A stretch of DNA of 64,000 nt from Paenibacillus sp. FSL R5-0766 (GCF_037971845.1 NZ_CP150227.1:3968001-4032000), one strand, 5' to 3'. Counted from the first letter of the stretch, positions 1-8,754 are shown. The notes: generated by a model not told the origin, from the sequence alone. Translations and numbers: made by a program.

Positions 1-683
1 TATCTACTCGCGTGGATGGTGTACTCTATGCCCCAGCGGGAGATCGTTCTCTTCCTCATCTAAAACAACTGCAGGAACGTCACATTCCGTTTGTCTTTCT
101 GGACCGCATCGTACCTGGCATTACGTCAGATATCATTGCAGGAGATAGCCGGGAAGGCGCGATTGAACTGATCCGATATCTGGTGCAACTGGGGCACCGG
201 CGCATTGCACTGGTCAATGGTTCGTCGGAGGTTTCTACCGCCAGACTGCGGGAGGAAGGTTATATAGCGGGTTTACGTGAGGCCGGAGCTGATATCGATC
301 CCGAGCTTGTGCTTCGAACCGGGTACCGGGATTTCAGCGATGAAGAGGGACTGGATGGACTACTCTCTCAACCGAATCAACCAACAGCCATTTTTGCCGC
401 CAACAACATGCTGGCGATTGGGGTCATTCGGCTTTTGCGCAAACGAGGACTGCGTGTACCAGAAGACATTTCTGTTGTGTGCTTCGACGATCTGGATCTG
501 GCTTCTGCTTTTGATCCTTTCCTAACTGTAGCTGCACAGCCAGCATATGACTTTGGGTTTCAGGGCGTACAGATGCTGATTGACCGGATTGAAGGCAAGG
601 CACCTTCCGAAGCCCAAACCGTCATTCTACCGTCAGAACTGCGCATACGGGCTTCAGCCACTACCCCACGTGAGCAAAAATAG
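1..683 (+). CDS. LacI-family transcriptional regulator, 3' part
   Basis: The reading frame is open to the left edge of the window (first complete codon at 3), so the N-terminal helix-turn-helix and part of the sensor domain lie outside. What remains is the periplasmic-binding-protein-like effector domain of LacI/GalR regulators: VDGVLYAP, then FLDRIVPG, LVQLGHRRIALVNG, TAIFAANNMLAIGV, and the late VPEDISVVCFDDLDLA strand, ending in SELRIRAS, which is typical of the family C-terminus. It should bind a sugar or related small molecule and control a promoter outside this window. Nothing downstream is in the same direction, so its target cannot be told. Confidence 0.93.
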   Translation, partial: STRVDGVLYAPAGDRSLPHLKQLQERHIPFVFLDRIVPGITSDIIAGDSREGAIELIRYLVQLGHRRIALVNGSSEVSTARLREEGYIAGLREAGADIDPELVLRTGYRDFSDEEGLDGLLSQPNQPTAIFAANNMLAIGVIRLLRKRGLRVPEDISVVCFDDLDLASAFDPFLTVAAQPAYDFGFQGVQMLIDRIEGKAPSEAQTVILPSELRIRASATTPREQK

Positions 684-696
684 AGTTAAGCACCAG

Positions 697-738
697 AGTT
701 GACTAAATATTATCGTTTAAATGATTAGTCCCACTTAT
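697..738. repeat. minimal derivative of the dispersed palindromic repeat (copy F)
   Basis: About 42 bases resemble the two ends of the repeat family joined together: AGTTGACTAAATAT matches the left end and TTATCGTTTAAATGATTAG matches the right end of the copy ending at 10104 (TTATCGTGCAAATGATTAG). The whole interior is missing. It sits in the gap after the LacI gene. Confidence 0.5.
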
Positions 739-778
739 CTAGATTAGGTCCCTTTCCAACTCGAAAAATGTAAAACAT

Positions 779-823
779 GAACAGGGTGCACCGGAGATTA
801 CGCTCTGGCTGCACCCTGTTTTA
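779..823. terminator. bidirectional terminator between convergent genes
   Basis: ACAGGGTGCA (781-790) pairs with TGCACCCTGT (810-819), and the inner CCGGAG/CTCTGG can extend the stem. A T-run follows on the plus strand (TTTTAC) and A residues precede it, giving a U-run on the minus strand. It serves the LacI gene on the left and the epimerase operon on the right. Confidence 0.85.
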
Positions 824-903
824 CATTCATTCGTTGAAAAGATTTAGTTCGTCCGAACCGATTTGCCCATCAGGTTTATTTCAGTTCCATCCATGCCGAT
901 ATT

Positions 904-1797
904 CTACCGCTCCGACTGTAATGCAAGAGCGACCTCACGAACGAGTCCCGGGAACCAGTCCATCAGAGGTTCAAACGTATAACCTGCTTGTTCTGCCTTG
1001 GTCGTCTCCATCGTCCATGATTGCTCAATTCCGAAGGGTGACATGTCCTCTTTCACCGTTTCCGTGAGGATCTGGGACTGCATGCCCGTGACCGTCTCGA
1101 TCAGATGAATCATGGCTGACAGCGTAATCGCACCCTTGGAAGCTGCATTCACCGGACCGGTAATGGACGAATGTCCAAGCCAGGCGAGAAATCTTGCCGC
1201 TTCTGTGGAATTGATGAATCCAATCTCTGCATCCGGATTTGGCATGCCGATCGGTTTTCCTTTTTGCACATGTTCAATATGAAAATGAAGTCTTCTCGTA
1301 TAATCATCAATCCCGAGTACAATGGGAATGCGCATCGCCACAACCGGGAAATCCGCTTCCTGGAAAAATACAGCCTCCGCAAGTCGTTTGCCTTCTCCAT
1401 ACGAAAAATCCTCCGCACTCCCATAGTGTAATGGATATGTATACGGGTCAAAATCCGTTTCCTTAAATCCAGGTCTGGGATCACCGTACACAGACAATGT
1501 AGATGTCAAAACGTACCTTTTGGTGCGCCCTGCAAAAGCTTCACATGCCGCTTTCGCTGCATCCGGTGAATAACAGATATTATCGTACACAACATCCCAC
1601 ATGTCTGTCTGCGCAACCTCTGCCAGAGATTCCGGGTCTTCACGATCCATCTTGATTCGGTTTACTTCGGGTCCGAAGTCGACATCCGTTTTACCACGAG
1701 TTGCGACTGTGATCTGAGACTTCCCTTCCCACAGCAAGTGATCCACCAGACGTTTACCAAAAAAACGTGTACCCCCAAGTATAAGTACTTTATTCAT
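904..1797 (-). CDS. NAD-dependent epimerase/dehydratase
   Basis: 297 residues with an N-terminal Rossmann motif, VLILGGTRFFGKRLVDHL (residues 4-21), and STLSVYG followed by HYGSAEDFSYGEGKRLAE, the Ser/Tyr-xxx-Lys pattern region of extended short-chain dehydrogenases. This family acts on nucleotide sugars or other carbonyl substrates in the cytosol; the substrate cannot be read from sequence. The start follows AGGAGG with an 8-base gap. It is the last gene of a minus-strand trio, 12 bases after the methyltransferase, and is followed by the hairpin at 779-823. Confidence 0.85.
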   Translation of the reverse strand: MNKVLILGGTRFFGKRLVDHLLWEGKSQITVATRGKTDVDFGPEVNRIKMDREDPESLAEVAQTDMWDVVYDNICYSPDAAKAACEAFAGRTKRYVLTSTLSVYGDPRPGFKETDFDPYTYPLHYGSAEDFSYGEGKRLAEAVFFQEADFPVVAMRIPIVLGIDDYTRRLHFHIEHVQKGKPIGMPNPDAEIGFINSTEAARFLAWLGHSSITGPVNAASKGAITLSAMIHLIETVTGMQSQILTETVKEDMSPFGIEQSWTMETTKAEQAGYTFEPLMDWFPGLVREVALALQSER

Positions 1798-1809
1798 CCA
1801 AAAAACCTC

Positions 1810-2580
1810 CTATCTTGTTCGATTATGTTTAACAATTTGAAGCATGGTGTGAGCATTCCGTTGAAACTCATATGAAGTTGGTTCTTCGGATACCGTGCAC
1901 CCACATTCTTCGAGTATTAATTTCAACTCATCCATGTGCTTGTAACGTTCGCCAGACAGATCCACTGTTGGAAAAATACGAACCTCTCGTTTGCTCACAC
2001 GCAGCAGCTCCATTATGGTTGCAATATGAAAATCAACATCCAATCGATCCGCATACGTAAACAGGAAATGGGCAGATAACGTCAGATCGAATTGTTCATC
2101 CGCAAAGGGTAGAACCGGGAGCACAGACGCCACATAACGGTCAGGAAACATTCTCATATCTGCGATGCAATCTGTGATTGCACGAGTTCGCTCTTCCTTT
2201 AACCCCTGGATTGATCCAAATTGATCCCACACATATATGCCTTGCACCGATTCCATCTGTTTCATCGTATGCTCAATGTCCTGAAATCCCTTTACCTCAA
2301 GCTCGTCGATATCATATTTGTAGGCAATGTCCACGGCCATGGGATCTGCACCCAACTTGTGCGCCTTGCTACTGAATGAACATGCTCCACCTGGACAATC
2401 CAAAATAGACTTGCCTGTAAGATCCTCCACCGTCAGGTTGAACATCTTCATATATTCCTCGAAGGTTCTTCCTATGAAAACGATCTGTTTCAGTTCCAAA
2501 CCTCCAGAATCATTGGACTGCTGATCTTCTCCGCTGTTCTTCTGACGCTCTCTATTGTTGCTCTGCTCATCTCTGCTCAT
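1810..2580 (-). CDS. SAM-dependent methyltransferase-like protein
   Basis: 256 residues. A charged, low-complexity N-terminus (rich in Ser, Gln, Asn, about residues 1-28) precedes a class I methyltransferase-like core: GKSILDCPGGACSFSSKAHKLG (about 55-76) resembles motif I, AVDIAY the acidic end of strand 2, and FADEQFDLTLSAHFLF motif IV. The DCPGG motif replaces the usual DxGxG, as in several uncharacterised Firmicute methyltransferases. The substrate is unknown. It lies between a Gfo/Idh/MocA oxidoreductase (30 bases upstream) and an epimerase (12 bases downstream), so it is probably co-transcribed with them. Two in-frame ATGs four codons apart (2580 and 2568) leave the start slightly open. 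Confidence 0.75.
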   Translation of the reverse strand: MSRDEQSNNRERQKNSGEDQQSNDSGGLELKQIVFIGRTFEEYMKMFNLTVEDLTGKSILDCPGGACSFSSKAHKLGADPMAVDIAYKYDIDELEVKGFQDIEHTMKQMESVQGIYVWDQFGSIQGLKEERTRAITDCIADMRMFPDRYVASVLPVLPFADEQFDLTLSAHFLFTYADRLDVDFHIATIMELLRVSKREVRIFPTVDLSGERYKHMDELKLILEECGCTVSEEPTSYEFQRNAHTMLQIVKHNRTR

Positions 2581-2610
2581 CTCGTCTCAGCTTCCTTTCC
2601 TGCGCTTGAA

Positions 2611-3591
2611 TCAATCGTTAGGGAACACAAGCCCAATCTGCTTTCGAATCTGATCCATAACCTGCATCGTCACATAAGAGCGTTCATACGTGTTCATGTC
2701 AGACTCCTTTTGGCCCAGCTCAACCAGATTTACGAACTCCTCCACTTCATAATACATCGCCGGATGGTTTTGTTCGACTGTGAGCTGCTCCACCGTACCG
2801 TCATTGTAACGTATCTCTGCATGTTCCGGTGAGCCAATCTTGTCAATGATGATACTGCCCAGTTCCCCCATAATTTCGCTTGGTAGATGAGAATTGGAGA
2901 TTTTGGAGTATGTAACAACCGCATCCATCCCATCATAATCCAGCAGCACACTGCCTTGTCCATCCACGCCAGATTCCAGCATCATCGCTTGGGATTGAAC
3001 CCGCTTAGGTGCACCGAACAATGTAATCAATGGATAGAGACAATACACACCGAGATCCATTAACGCACCATTGGCGAGTTCAGGCTTGAACGCATTCAGG
3101 ACGATCCCCTCTTTGTACTTGTCGTAACGCGAAGAATACTGAGAGTATCCTGCTACATATTTGCGGACAGGACCGATTTTGTGCAGGTTCTTCTGCACCA
3201 TTTTGAACTGGGGAACAAGGGTAGATTTCATCGCTTCCATGAGCAGAACCTGATGTTCTCGTGCTGTATCAATCATGCTCCGAACTTCGGCGCTATTTGC
3301 AGCCAGAGGTTTCTCGCACAATACATGTTTACCGTTTCTCAGAAAAAGCTCAGCCTGCTCTGCATGAACCGTATTCGGTGTTGCGATGTAGACTGCATCA
3401 ATCACATCACTTGCTGCCAACTCTTCCAGATCGGTGAAGCGGTGTTCAACATCATATTTATCTGCAAATGCATTAGCCTTATCTTCAGTTCTGGAATACA
3501 CAGCGGTCAATTTAAATCCATCAACCTGTACTGCGGCTTCAAGAAGCCTTTCTGTAATCCAGTTAGTACCCACTACACCAAATCGAACCAT
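2611..3591 (-). CDS. Gfo/Idh/MocA-family oxidoreductase
   Basis: 326 residues. The N-terminal NAD(P)-binding fold begins RFGVVGTNWITERLL, and the family signature HVLCEKPLAANSAE (about 89-102) carries the conserved EKP lysine. The C-terminal alpha/beta substrate domain includes GALMDLGVYCLYPL. These enzymes oxidise or reduce sugars, inositols or related polyols with NAD(P). The start follows GAGGTAG six bases upstream. It is first in a minus-strand operon with the methyltransferase and epimerase. The repeat at 3632-3864 sits directly upstream of its ribosome site. Confidence 0.9.
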   Translation of the reverse strand: MVRFGVVGTNWITERLLEAAVQVDGFKLTAVYSRTEDKANAFADKYDVEHRFTDLEELAASDVIDAVYIATPNTVHAEQAELFLRNGKHVLCEKPLAANSAEVRSMIDTAREHQVLLMEAMKSTLVPQFKMVQKNLHKIGPVRKYVAGYSQYSSRYDKYKEGIVLNAFKPELANGALMDLGVYCLYPLITLFGAPKRVQSQAMMLESGVDGQGSVLLDYDGMDAVVTYSKISNSHLPSEIMGELGSIIIDKIGSPEHAEIRYNDGTVEQLTVEQNHPAMYYEVEEFVNLVELGQKESDMNTYERSYVTMQVMDQIRKQIGLVFPND

Positions 3592-3631
3592 GCTTACCTA
3601 CCTCTTTCGTCTATAAATTTCATTTGAGTTC

Positions 3632-3864
3632 TATATGAGTTCAACTAAAGAATATTTACACTTACCACTCCGATGACAGAATAACCTTCCGATCGCTGTT
3701 ATCCCCAGATTTTTTTCAATTCCCTTCTTCAAAGGGAAAATCCGGGGATAGCGTATGCTTCCGAAGCAGCTTTCTTTCAGAAAGCTTTTAGGCGAACGCT
3801 TCGCTTCTTCACGTTATTTCTGTCCTCTCCGTTCTCGTGTAGAAAGTTTAGTTGAACCTATATA
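3632..3864 (+). repeat. dispersed palindromic repeat, full copy A (233 bp)
   Basis: The ends are inverted repeats: TATATGAGTTCAACTAAAG at the left, and the reverse complement of the right end reads TATATAGGTTCAACTAAAC. Inside are three nested hairpins: ATCCCC..GATTTT against AAAATCCGGGGAT, AGCTTTCT against AGAAAGCT, and GCGAA/TTCGC. GATGACAGAA near the left end is mirrored by TTTCTGTCC near the right. No reading frame. It lies between the divergent oxidoreductase operon and adaA. The closest relative is copy C at 9875-10104. Confidence 0.9.
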
Positions 3865-3884
3865 ACCTTTACACCATCCAGTAT

Positions 3885-3913
3885 ATTGTAGCTCATATTT
3901 CGTTCAGATTGAA
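3885..3913 (-). promoter_or_regulatory. candidate sigma-A promoter of the oxidoreductase operon
   Basis: Read on the minus strand: TTCAAT (3913-3908), 17-base spacer, TACAAT (3890-3885). The -10 matches 5 of 6 and the -35 only 3 of 6. If used, the transcript would carry repeat copy A as a leader of about 285 nt before the gene at 3591. Confidence 0.4.
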
Positions 3914-3989
3914 GGAAGGTGCTTTATCCCCCAAATATTGATATCTTGCTTTTTAAGTTGAAACTTCGTCACTCCCTTGGAATCAGGGG

Positions 3990-4010
3990 TATAATTAGAG
4001 ATGAGGTGAT
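3990..4010 (+). promoter_or_regulatory. adaA: -10 box and ribosome site of adaA
   Basis: A perfect TATAAT (3990-3995) is followed closely by GAGGTGAT (4003-4010) and a GTG at 4015. No good -35 hexamer is seen at 16-18 bases, which fits a promoter needing an activator such as methylated Ada. The leader would be very short, so the -10 call is tentative. Confidence 0.4.
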
Positions 4011-4014
4011 CACC

Positions 4015-4599
4015 GTGGAAAGTCGAGATCAAGATCGCATACTGCCCGAATCTATAGATGAAAAATACTGGCATGCCATCATCCACAACGATAATTCTTA
4101 TGATGGAACGTTCTTTTACGGTGTGCAGACAACGGGCATTTTCTGCCGACCTTCCTGTAAGTCCAGAGCACCCAAAGCTGAAAATGTGCTGATATTTCAA
4201 CATGTTGAAGAAGCGTTAGCATTAAAGTTCAGACCCTGCAAACGTTGTAAACCTACAGGCGAGCGGGTACCTGATCAGGAGTGGGTATACGGGATCACGG
4301 ATTACATCGAACATCATTACGCCGAACCTCTAACCTTGGATGTCCTAGCCACTGTAAGTCATGGCAGTCCATATCATCTGCATCGTGTGTTCAAGCGAAT
4401 TACAGGCCGCACACCGGTTCAATATATTCAGGATAAACGAATTACCGAAGCCCGGAAGTTGCTTGAACATACCGGACTTACCGTCACCGATATTGGACGC
4501 CATGTCGGTATACCTAACTCAGCTTATTTCATTACTGTATTTCGCAAACATACAGGTCTCACACCTGCACACTACCGCGAAAGGCATGAAAACTCATGA
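4015..4599 (+). CDS. adaA: AdaA-type methylphosphotriester sensor and AraC regulator
   Basis: 194 residues from a GTG start preceded by GAGGTGAT; an upstream in-frame ATG has no ribosome site. The N-terminal Ada zinc domain has Cys44, Cys48, Cys75 and Cys78 in FCRPSC and CKRC. Cys44 would be the methyl acceptor that turns methylphosphotriester damage in DNA into a transcription signal. Residues about 90-190 form the AraC double helix-turn-helix (DVLATVSHGSPYHLHRVFK, then TDIGRHVGIPNSAYFITVFRKHTG). There is no methylguanine methyltransferase domain, as in Bacillus AdaA. It overlaps the next gene by ATGA, so the radical-SAM protein is its likely partner or target. Confidence 0.93.
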   Translation: MESRDQDRILPESIDEKYWHAIIHNDNSYDGTFFYGVQTTGIFCRPSCKSRAPKAENVLIFQHVEEALALKFRPCKRCKPTGERVPDQEWVYGITDYIEHHYAEPLTLDVLATVSHGSPYHLHRVFKRITGRTPVQYIQDKRITEARKLLEHTGLTVTDIGRHVGIPNSAYFITVFRKHTGLTPAHYRERHENS

Positions 4600-5414
4600 A
4601 GACGAATCTTACTTATAAAGTACCCAAAACGTTACTCAACAAGGGGACAGGGTTCCTTAATGGATATACACATACACTGAATCCTTACACAGGCTGCGCC
4701 TTCGGTTGTTCCTATTGTTATGTCAGACAGATGCCTGTCTCCCTATTTCGCAAAGAGGATTGGGGGAGCTGGGTGGATGTGAAACAAGAGGCCTCCCGAG
4801 TGTTCGCCAAAGAATTGCAGCGTGCCTTACAGAAAGGGAAAGTCACTCTGTTCATGTCCTCCAGTACCGACCCGTATCAACCCGCCGAATACAAGGAGTG
4901 TATCACGCGTTCATTACTTGAAACGATGGTACAGCATCCGCCCAATTTTGTATTAGTCCAGACCCGCAGTCCACTCGTTACCCGGGATATAGATCTGCTA
5001 CTGCAGTTAGGTGACCGGGTTCGGGTCAGCATGACGGTGGAGACGGATCTGGACGATATGCGCAAGCATTTCAGTCCCTCCGCTCCCCCAATTGCAGGCC
5101 GATTACGTGCATTGGAACAGTTGCGGGATGCCGGAATACCGACACAGGTTGCGATTGCTCCCGTATTACCCAGCAGTGAACAGTTTGCAGCCATCTTGAG
5201 ACCTCTGGTTCAGCGTGTATGCATTGACGATTATTTCATGGGCGATGGCAGCGAGGGCAAGCGCACCCGGCAGCTCGGCATGGAGTCGCTCTATCAGCAA
5301 GTAGGCATGGAGCATTGGTATCATCCAGATGCGTATCAGACTGTGGTTCAGCGGATGAAAGACTATTTTGCCGAGGATGAGATCTGGATCAGTCAGGCGG
5401 GATTTGAGCCATAA
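4596..5414 (+). CDS. SPL-family radical SAM protein
   Basis: 272 residues with Cys34, Cys38 and Cys41 in GCAFGCSYCYVRQ, the CxxxCxxC ligand set of a radical-SAM 4Fe-4S cluster. Later motifs, VTLFMSSSTDPYQPAEY and VLVQTRSPLVTRDIDLL, are shared with the spore-photoproduct-lyase-like family (COG1533). The cluster would cleave SAM reductively and start radical chemistry; substrate unknown. Translation is coupled to adaA through a 4-base ATGA overlap, pointing to a role in the response to alkylated DNA. This is inference from context only; the C-terminal cysteine of true spore photoproduct lyase was not identified. Confidence 0.88.
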   Translation: MKTNLTYKVPKTLLNKGTGFLNGYTHTLNPYTGCAFGCSYCYVRQMPVSLFRKEDWGSWVDVKQEASRVFAKELQRALQKGKVTLFMSSSTDPYQPAEYKECITRSLLETMVQHPPNFVLVQTRSPLVTRDIDLLLQLGDRVRVSMTVETDLDDMRKHFSPSAPPIAGRLRALEQLRDAGIPTQVAIAPVLPSSEQFAAILRPLVQRVCIDDYFMGDGSEGKRTRQLGMESLYQQVGMEHWYHPDAYQTVVQRMKDYFAEDEIWISQAGFEP

Positions 5415-5419
5415 ATGGC

Positions 5420-5505
5420 TATATAAGTTGGACTAAAGAATATTTACACTGGTCACTCCAATGACCGAACAAGCTTCTGATCGCTGTTATCCCCAGTTTT
5501 TTTTG
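5420..5505 (+). repeat. dispersed palindromic repeat, left half only (copy B)
   Basis: TATATAAGTTGGACTAAAG, then ATTTACACTGGTCACTCC and CGCTGTTATCCCCAG, follow copies A and C step by step, then the match stops within a T-run near 5500. The right half is replaced by the terminator at 5521. It lies between convergent genes. Confidence 0.8.
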
Positions 5506-5520
5506 ATTTAATATATAAAC

Positions 5521-5551
5521 AGCCCCTTTCCTTGTTTGAAGGAAAGGGGCT
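5521..5551. terminator. bidirectional terminator
   Basis: AGCCCCTTTCCTT (5521-5533) pairs perfectly with AAGGAAAGGGGCT (5539-5551) around a five-base loop. AT-rich flanks on both sides suit termination of the radical-SAM gene and of the sugar operon converging from the right. Confidence 0.9.
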
Positions 5552-5582
5552 ATTTATCATGACATAAAGAATAATGGCTATC

Positions 5583-6689
5583 TTATTTATCCAATGTATA
5601 CAATGGCAGATCCACTGGCAATGCAGCAGGTCGCTGGCACGAGCTTTTCATTTGGTAGAACGTCTGCTCATCTGATGAATCGTGGAATGCCCACATGGCT
5701 TCAAGGACATGGTAGGCCAGTTCCCCACTCGCACGGTGTGCACGTCCACTATGTGCTGCATAGGCCATATCTGCCACACCGATGCCGCGTGTATTTTCCT
5801 GATATCCTGGGAGAAGCGGAACTTCCGTCCATTCATGTTCGCCTAACAAACGGTAACGAACCGGACCGCCGAAGGTATTAGGGTCAGGTACCTGCAACGT
5901 ACCATGCGTGCCATATATCTCAATCGGTGGCAGTGCACTTCCGCCAAATACGTCAAAACTTGTAATCAGTGTGCCAATGGCTCCCTGTTCAAACTGTAAC
6001 AGACCCGTAACGTGAGTAGGAATTTCGACGGGAACCGTCTGGCCTCTCTTTTTCTCACTCGTAATCGTCCGCTCTTCCATGGCTTTACCTGTCATACCTG
6101 CGATCGACTTGATCGGTCCCATTAGTTGAACCAGTGCGGTGAGATAGTACGGACCCATGTCAAACATTGGCCCACCGCCTGACGCGTAATAAAACTCCGG
6201 ATCTGGGTGCCAGTGCTCATGACCACGGCTCATCATAAATGCGGTCGCCGCAACCGGCTTGCCGATTACTCCTTCTTCCACCAATTGAAGTGAAGTCTGG
6301 ATTCCTGAACCAAAGAACGTTTCTGGTGCACAACCCACGAGCAGTCCCTTACGCTTCGCTGTTTCGAGCACGGCCTGCCCTTCTTCACGGGTAACCGCGA
6401 GCGGTTTTTCTACATACACATGTTTGCCAGATTCAAGCGCCCGCAAGCATACATCGGCATGAACGGAAGGAATCGTCAGGTTGATGATCAGCTCAATCTC
6501 GGGATCAGCCAAGATTTCGTCGACGCTGTATACGTTAGGCACATTATAGGCTGCAGCCTGCTCCTCGGCACGTTTCCGATCGAGATCCGCAACAGCAACA
6601 AGTTCCAGCACCTCGAACCGATGACAGTTTTCCATATAGATGCCGCTGATTTTACCGCAGCCAATAATGCCTACTTTCATTGTTTTCAT
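5583..6689 (-). CDS. Gfo/Idh/MocA-family oxidoreductase
   Basis: 368 residues. KVGIIGCGKISGIYMENC is the Rossmann motif, ADPEIELIINLTIPSVHADV precedes the signature HVYVEKPLAVTREEG (about 89-103), and GGGPMFDMGPYYLTALVQLMG belongs to the catalytic domain. Cytosolic NAD(P)-dependent sugar or polyol oxidoreductase of unknown substrate. Start supported by GGGAG eight bases upstream. Last gene of the operon lacI - oxidoreductase - ThuA-like - oxidoreductase; the pairing with a ThuA protein recalls the ThuA/ThuB disaccharide 3-keto pathway of rhizobia, by analogy only. Confidence 0.92.
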   Translation of the reverse strand: MKTMKVGIIGCGKISGIYMENCHRFEVLELVAVADLDRKRAEEQAAAYNVPNVYSVDEILADPEIELIINLTIPSVHADVCLRALESGKHVYVEKPLAVTREEGQAVLETAKRKGLLVGCAPETFFGSGIQTSLQLVEEGVIGKPVAATAFMMSRGHEHWHPDPEFYYASGGGPMFDMGPYYLTALVQLMGPIKSIAGMTGKAMEERTITSEKKRGQTVPVEIPTHVTGLLQFEQGAIGTLITSFDVFGGSALPPIEIYGTHGTLQVPDPNTFGGPVRYRLLGEHEWTEVPLLPGYQENTRGIGVADMAYAAHSGRAHRASGELAYHVLEAMWAFHDSSDEQTFYQMKSSCQRPAALPVDLPLYTLDK

Positions 6690-6785
6690 ACCTGGGGCTC
6701 CCTTCGCCGTGGATCAGAAATGGTTTATCCATTGAGGATGAATGGTTAACACTGAAGTTACGTTTGCAATCCAACTACAATCTCA

Positions 6786-7511
6786 TTAGTTCTGGTTGTC
6801 CGCCATACCTGTGTACACTTCGGTTGCTGAACTTACTCGACTCTTGGCAAGTTCTTTGCCTGCTGCTGTCCATTTGAATCCACTGCGCATCATTTCAGTC
6901 ACGGGTTTCATGTCTACAATGTCTGCATGGTGTCCCAGTGAGTTGTAGAATACCCGTCCTGCGCCCCAGCGTTTCGTCCAGACAACAGGCATATCTACGG
7001 GCCCATTCGCTGCATGCGGACCAGTCACCACTGGAAAACGAGTGGTTGCCAGCACTTCCACTGCCGGGTCTACGTGCAGGTAGTACTGTTCACTTTTCAC
7101 CTGAAAATCTTCAATATGATCCAATAACGGGCTAGAGCCGCGCTTCATGTTCACCATATACTCCACACCATCGTTACCTGGATGGGCAACCCATTGTCCA
7201 CCCGTCATAAACTGCCAATCTACGTTATTTCGGAAGGCATCACACATCCCGCCATGAAGACCAGCCAAGCCCACACCGCTCTGGACAGCCGCTGATACGT
7301 TATTGACCAGTTCCTGCTCAATCTGTCCCATCGTCCACAACGGCACGATCAGATCCAGACCCATCAGCTTCTCTGCATCCGCATAAGACTCCAACGTATT
7401 CGAGACTTCAACCTCAAACTGCTCTTCCTTCAAAATACGTTCAAAAATCGCTGCTACCTGCTCCGGTTCATGTCCATCCCAGCCGCCCCATACAATCAGT
7501 GCTTTACTCAT
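6786..7511 (-). CDS. ThuA-like domain protein
   Basis: 241 residues of a ThuA-like, flavodoxin-shaped fold related to glutamine amidotransferases: ALIVWGGWDGHEPEQVAAIFERIL at the N-terminus, then DLIVPLWTMGQIEQE, GLAGLHGGMCDAF, and PVVWTKRWGAGRVFYNSLGHHADIV near the C-terminus. In rhizobia ThuA works with the oxidoreductase ThuB in trehalose and related disaccharide use. Here it lies between two Gfo/Idh/MocA enzymes, with gaps of 70 and 96 bases, in one apparent operon. The ribosome site is weak (GCGAGTG), so expression may be lower than its neighbours. Confidence 0.88.
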   Translation of the reverse strand: MSKALIVWGGWDGHEPEQVAAIFERILKEEQFEVEVSNTLESYADAEKLMGLDLIVPLWTMGQIEQELVNNVSAAVQSGVGLAGLHGGMCDAFRNNVDWQFMTGGQWVAHPGNDGVEYMVNMKRGSSPLLDHIEDFQVKSEQYYLHVDPAVEVLATTRFPVVTGPHAANGPVDMPVVWTKRWGAGRVFYNSLGHHADIVDMKPVTEMMRSGFKWTAAGKELAKSRVSSATEVYTGMADNQN

Positions 7512-7581
7512 CGTTTATTCACTCGCTTTCGCCTAGTTTAGTTGTGTTCAACCTTATTCCTGACGTCACTGTCTTGCTTGC

Positions 7582-8754
7582 TCACATCTCTTCAAGCGTC
7601 ACCCAGCGCCGTTCTGTTACCGAACGCTCTACTGCTTCCAGTACAGCCTGACACGCGACCCCATCGTGGAAACTCGGTGATGGTTGGCGTCCTTCAGAGA
7701 TCGCTGTCACCAGCTCCAGCATTTCATGGGTGAACGTGTGCTCGAATCCAATCGTATGTCCAGCAGGCCACCAGGCTTCAGCATATTTATGTGCCGGATC
7801 GGTTGCCAGTACACGGCGGAATCCCTGTACGTCCTCTTCATCCTTTGTAAAATACACTTCCAGTTCGTTCATACGCTCAAAATCAAATCGTACACTGCCG
7901 AGACTGCCGTTAATCTCAAACGAGTTTGTACTCCGATGCCCCGCTGCAAAACGTGTAGCCTCGAAGCTGCCCAGCGCCCCTCCTGCGAATCGTGCCAGGA
8001 ACAACGTCGCGTCATCGACGGTCACTTCTCCTTTCGGTGCATCCGCATTCGAACTGCCCTTGGCACTTAGTCCGGTCATCTCGGCTGCAAGTGGTCGTTC
8101 TTTGATAAATGTTTCGCTCATGCCGATGACTTCCTGGAATTCACCAACAAGGAAACGAGCCAGATCGATTAAGTGTGCGCCCAGATCCCCATGGGAACCA
8201 GAGCCAGCCACTTCTTTTTGCAAACGCCATACCAGTGGGAACGAAGGGTCCATGATCCAGTCCTGCAAGAAAAAAGCACGGAAATGATAGATCTTACCCA
8301 ATCGTCCGCTCTCCACCAGATCCTTCGCTAATTGCACCGCTGGTGAGAAACGGTAGTTGAACCCGACCATATGTGCGACTCCAGCATCCTCTGCTGCCTG
8401 AAGCATCTCACGCGAATCCGCAAGCGACAGGGCCAGTGGTTTCTCACAAAACAGATGTTTGCCCTGACGAGCTGCTTCCAACGCAATTTCCTTATGGGCA
8501 TCACTTGGTGCGTTAATATCAATCAGATCGATATCATCCCGCTTCACCAGTTCGCGCCAATCCGTTACACTTTCAGACCAACCAAACTGGCTCGCCGCCT
8601 CTTGAACTCCCTGCTCGTTACGTCCACAGATCACAGACATCTCAGGCTGCAACGGAGCAGACGGGAAAAACATCGGCAGACTGCGATAGGCATTACTGTG
8701 GGCCTTCCCCATAAACTTGTATCCAACCATTCCGACACGAAGACGATTTGACAT
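7582..8754 (-). CDS. Gfo/Idh/MocA-family oxidoreductase
   Basis: About 390 residues. LRVGMVGYKFMGKAHSNAYR is the nucleotide-binding motif with the AHSNAYR extension seen in many sugar oxidoreductases; HLFCEKPLALSLADSREML is the family signature; GSHGDLGAHLIDLARFLVG carries the conserved Asp and His of the active site. I place the start at 8754 (MSNRLRV) because AGGAGG lies eight bases upstream, whereas the ATG two codons earlier is only two bases from it. It follows the LacI gene by about 50 bases and precedes the ThuA-like gene; oxidation of an unusual sugar or glycoside is likely. Confidence 0.93.
   Translation of the reverse strand: MSNRLRVGMVGYKFMGKAHSNAYRSLPMFFPSAPLQPEMSVICGRNEQGVQEAASQFGWSESVTDWRELVKRDDIDLIDINAPSDAHKEIALEAARQGKHLFCEKPLALSLADSREMLQAAEDAGVAHMVGFNYRFSPAVQLAKDLVESGRLGKIYHFRAFFLQDWIMDPSFPLVWRLQKEVAGSGSHGDLGAHLIDLARFLVGEFQEVIGMSETFIKERPLAAEMTGLSAKGSSNADAPKGEVTVDDATLFLARFAGGALGSFEATRFAAGHRSTNSFEINGSLGSVRFDFERMNELEVYFTKDEEDVQGFRRVLATDPAHKYAEAWWPAGHTIGFEHTFTHEMLELVTAISEGRQPSPSFHDGVACQAVLEAVERSVTERRWVTLEEM

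Noticed and set aside
7530..7560. Possible further fragment of the dispersed repeat (TTTAGTTGTGTTCAACC)
   Set aside because: Only a short end-like string matches, with an insertion in the middle; too little to separate from chance.
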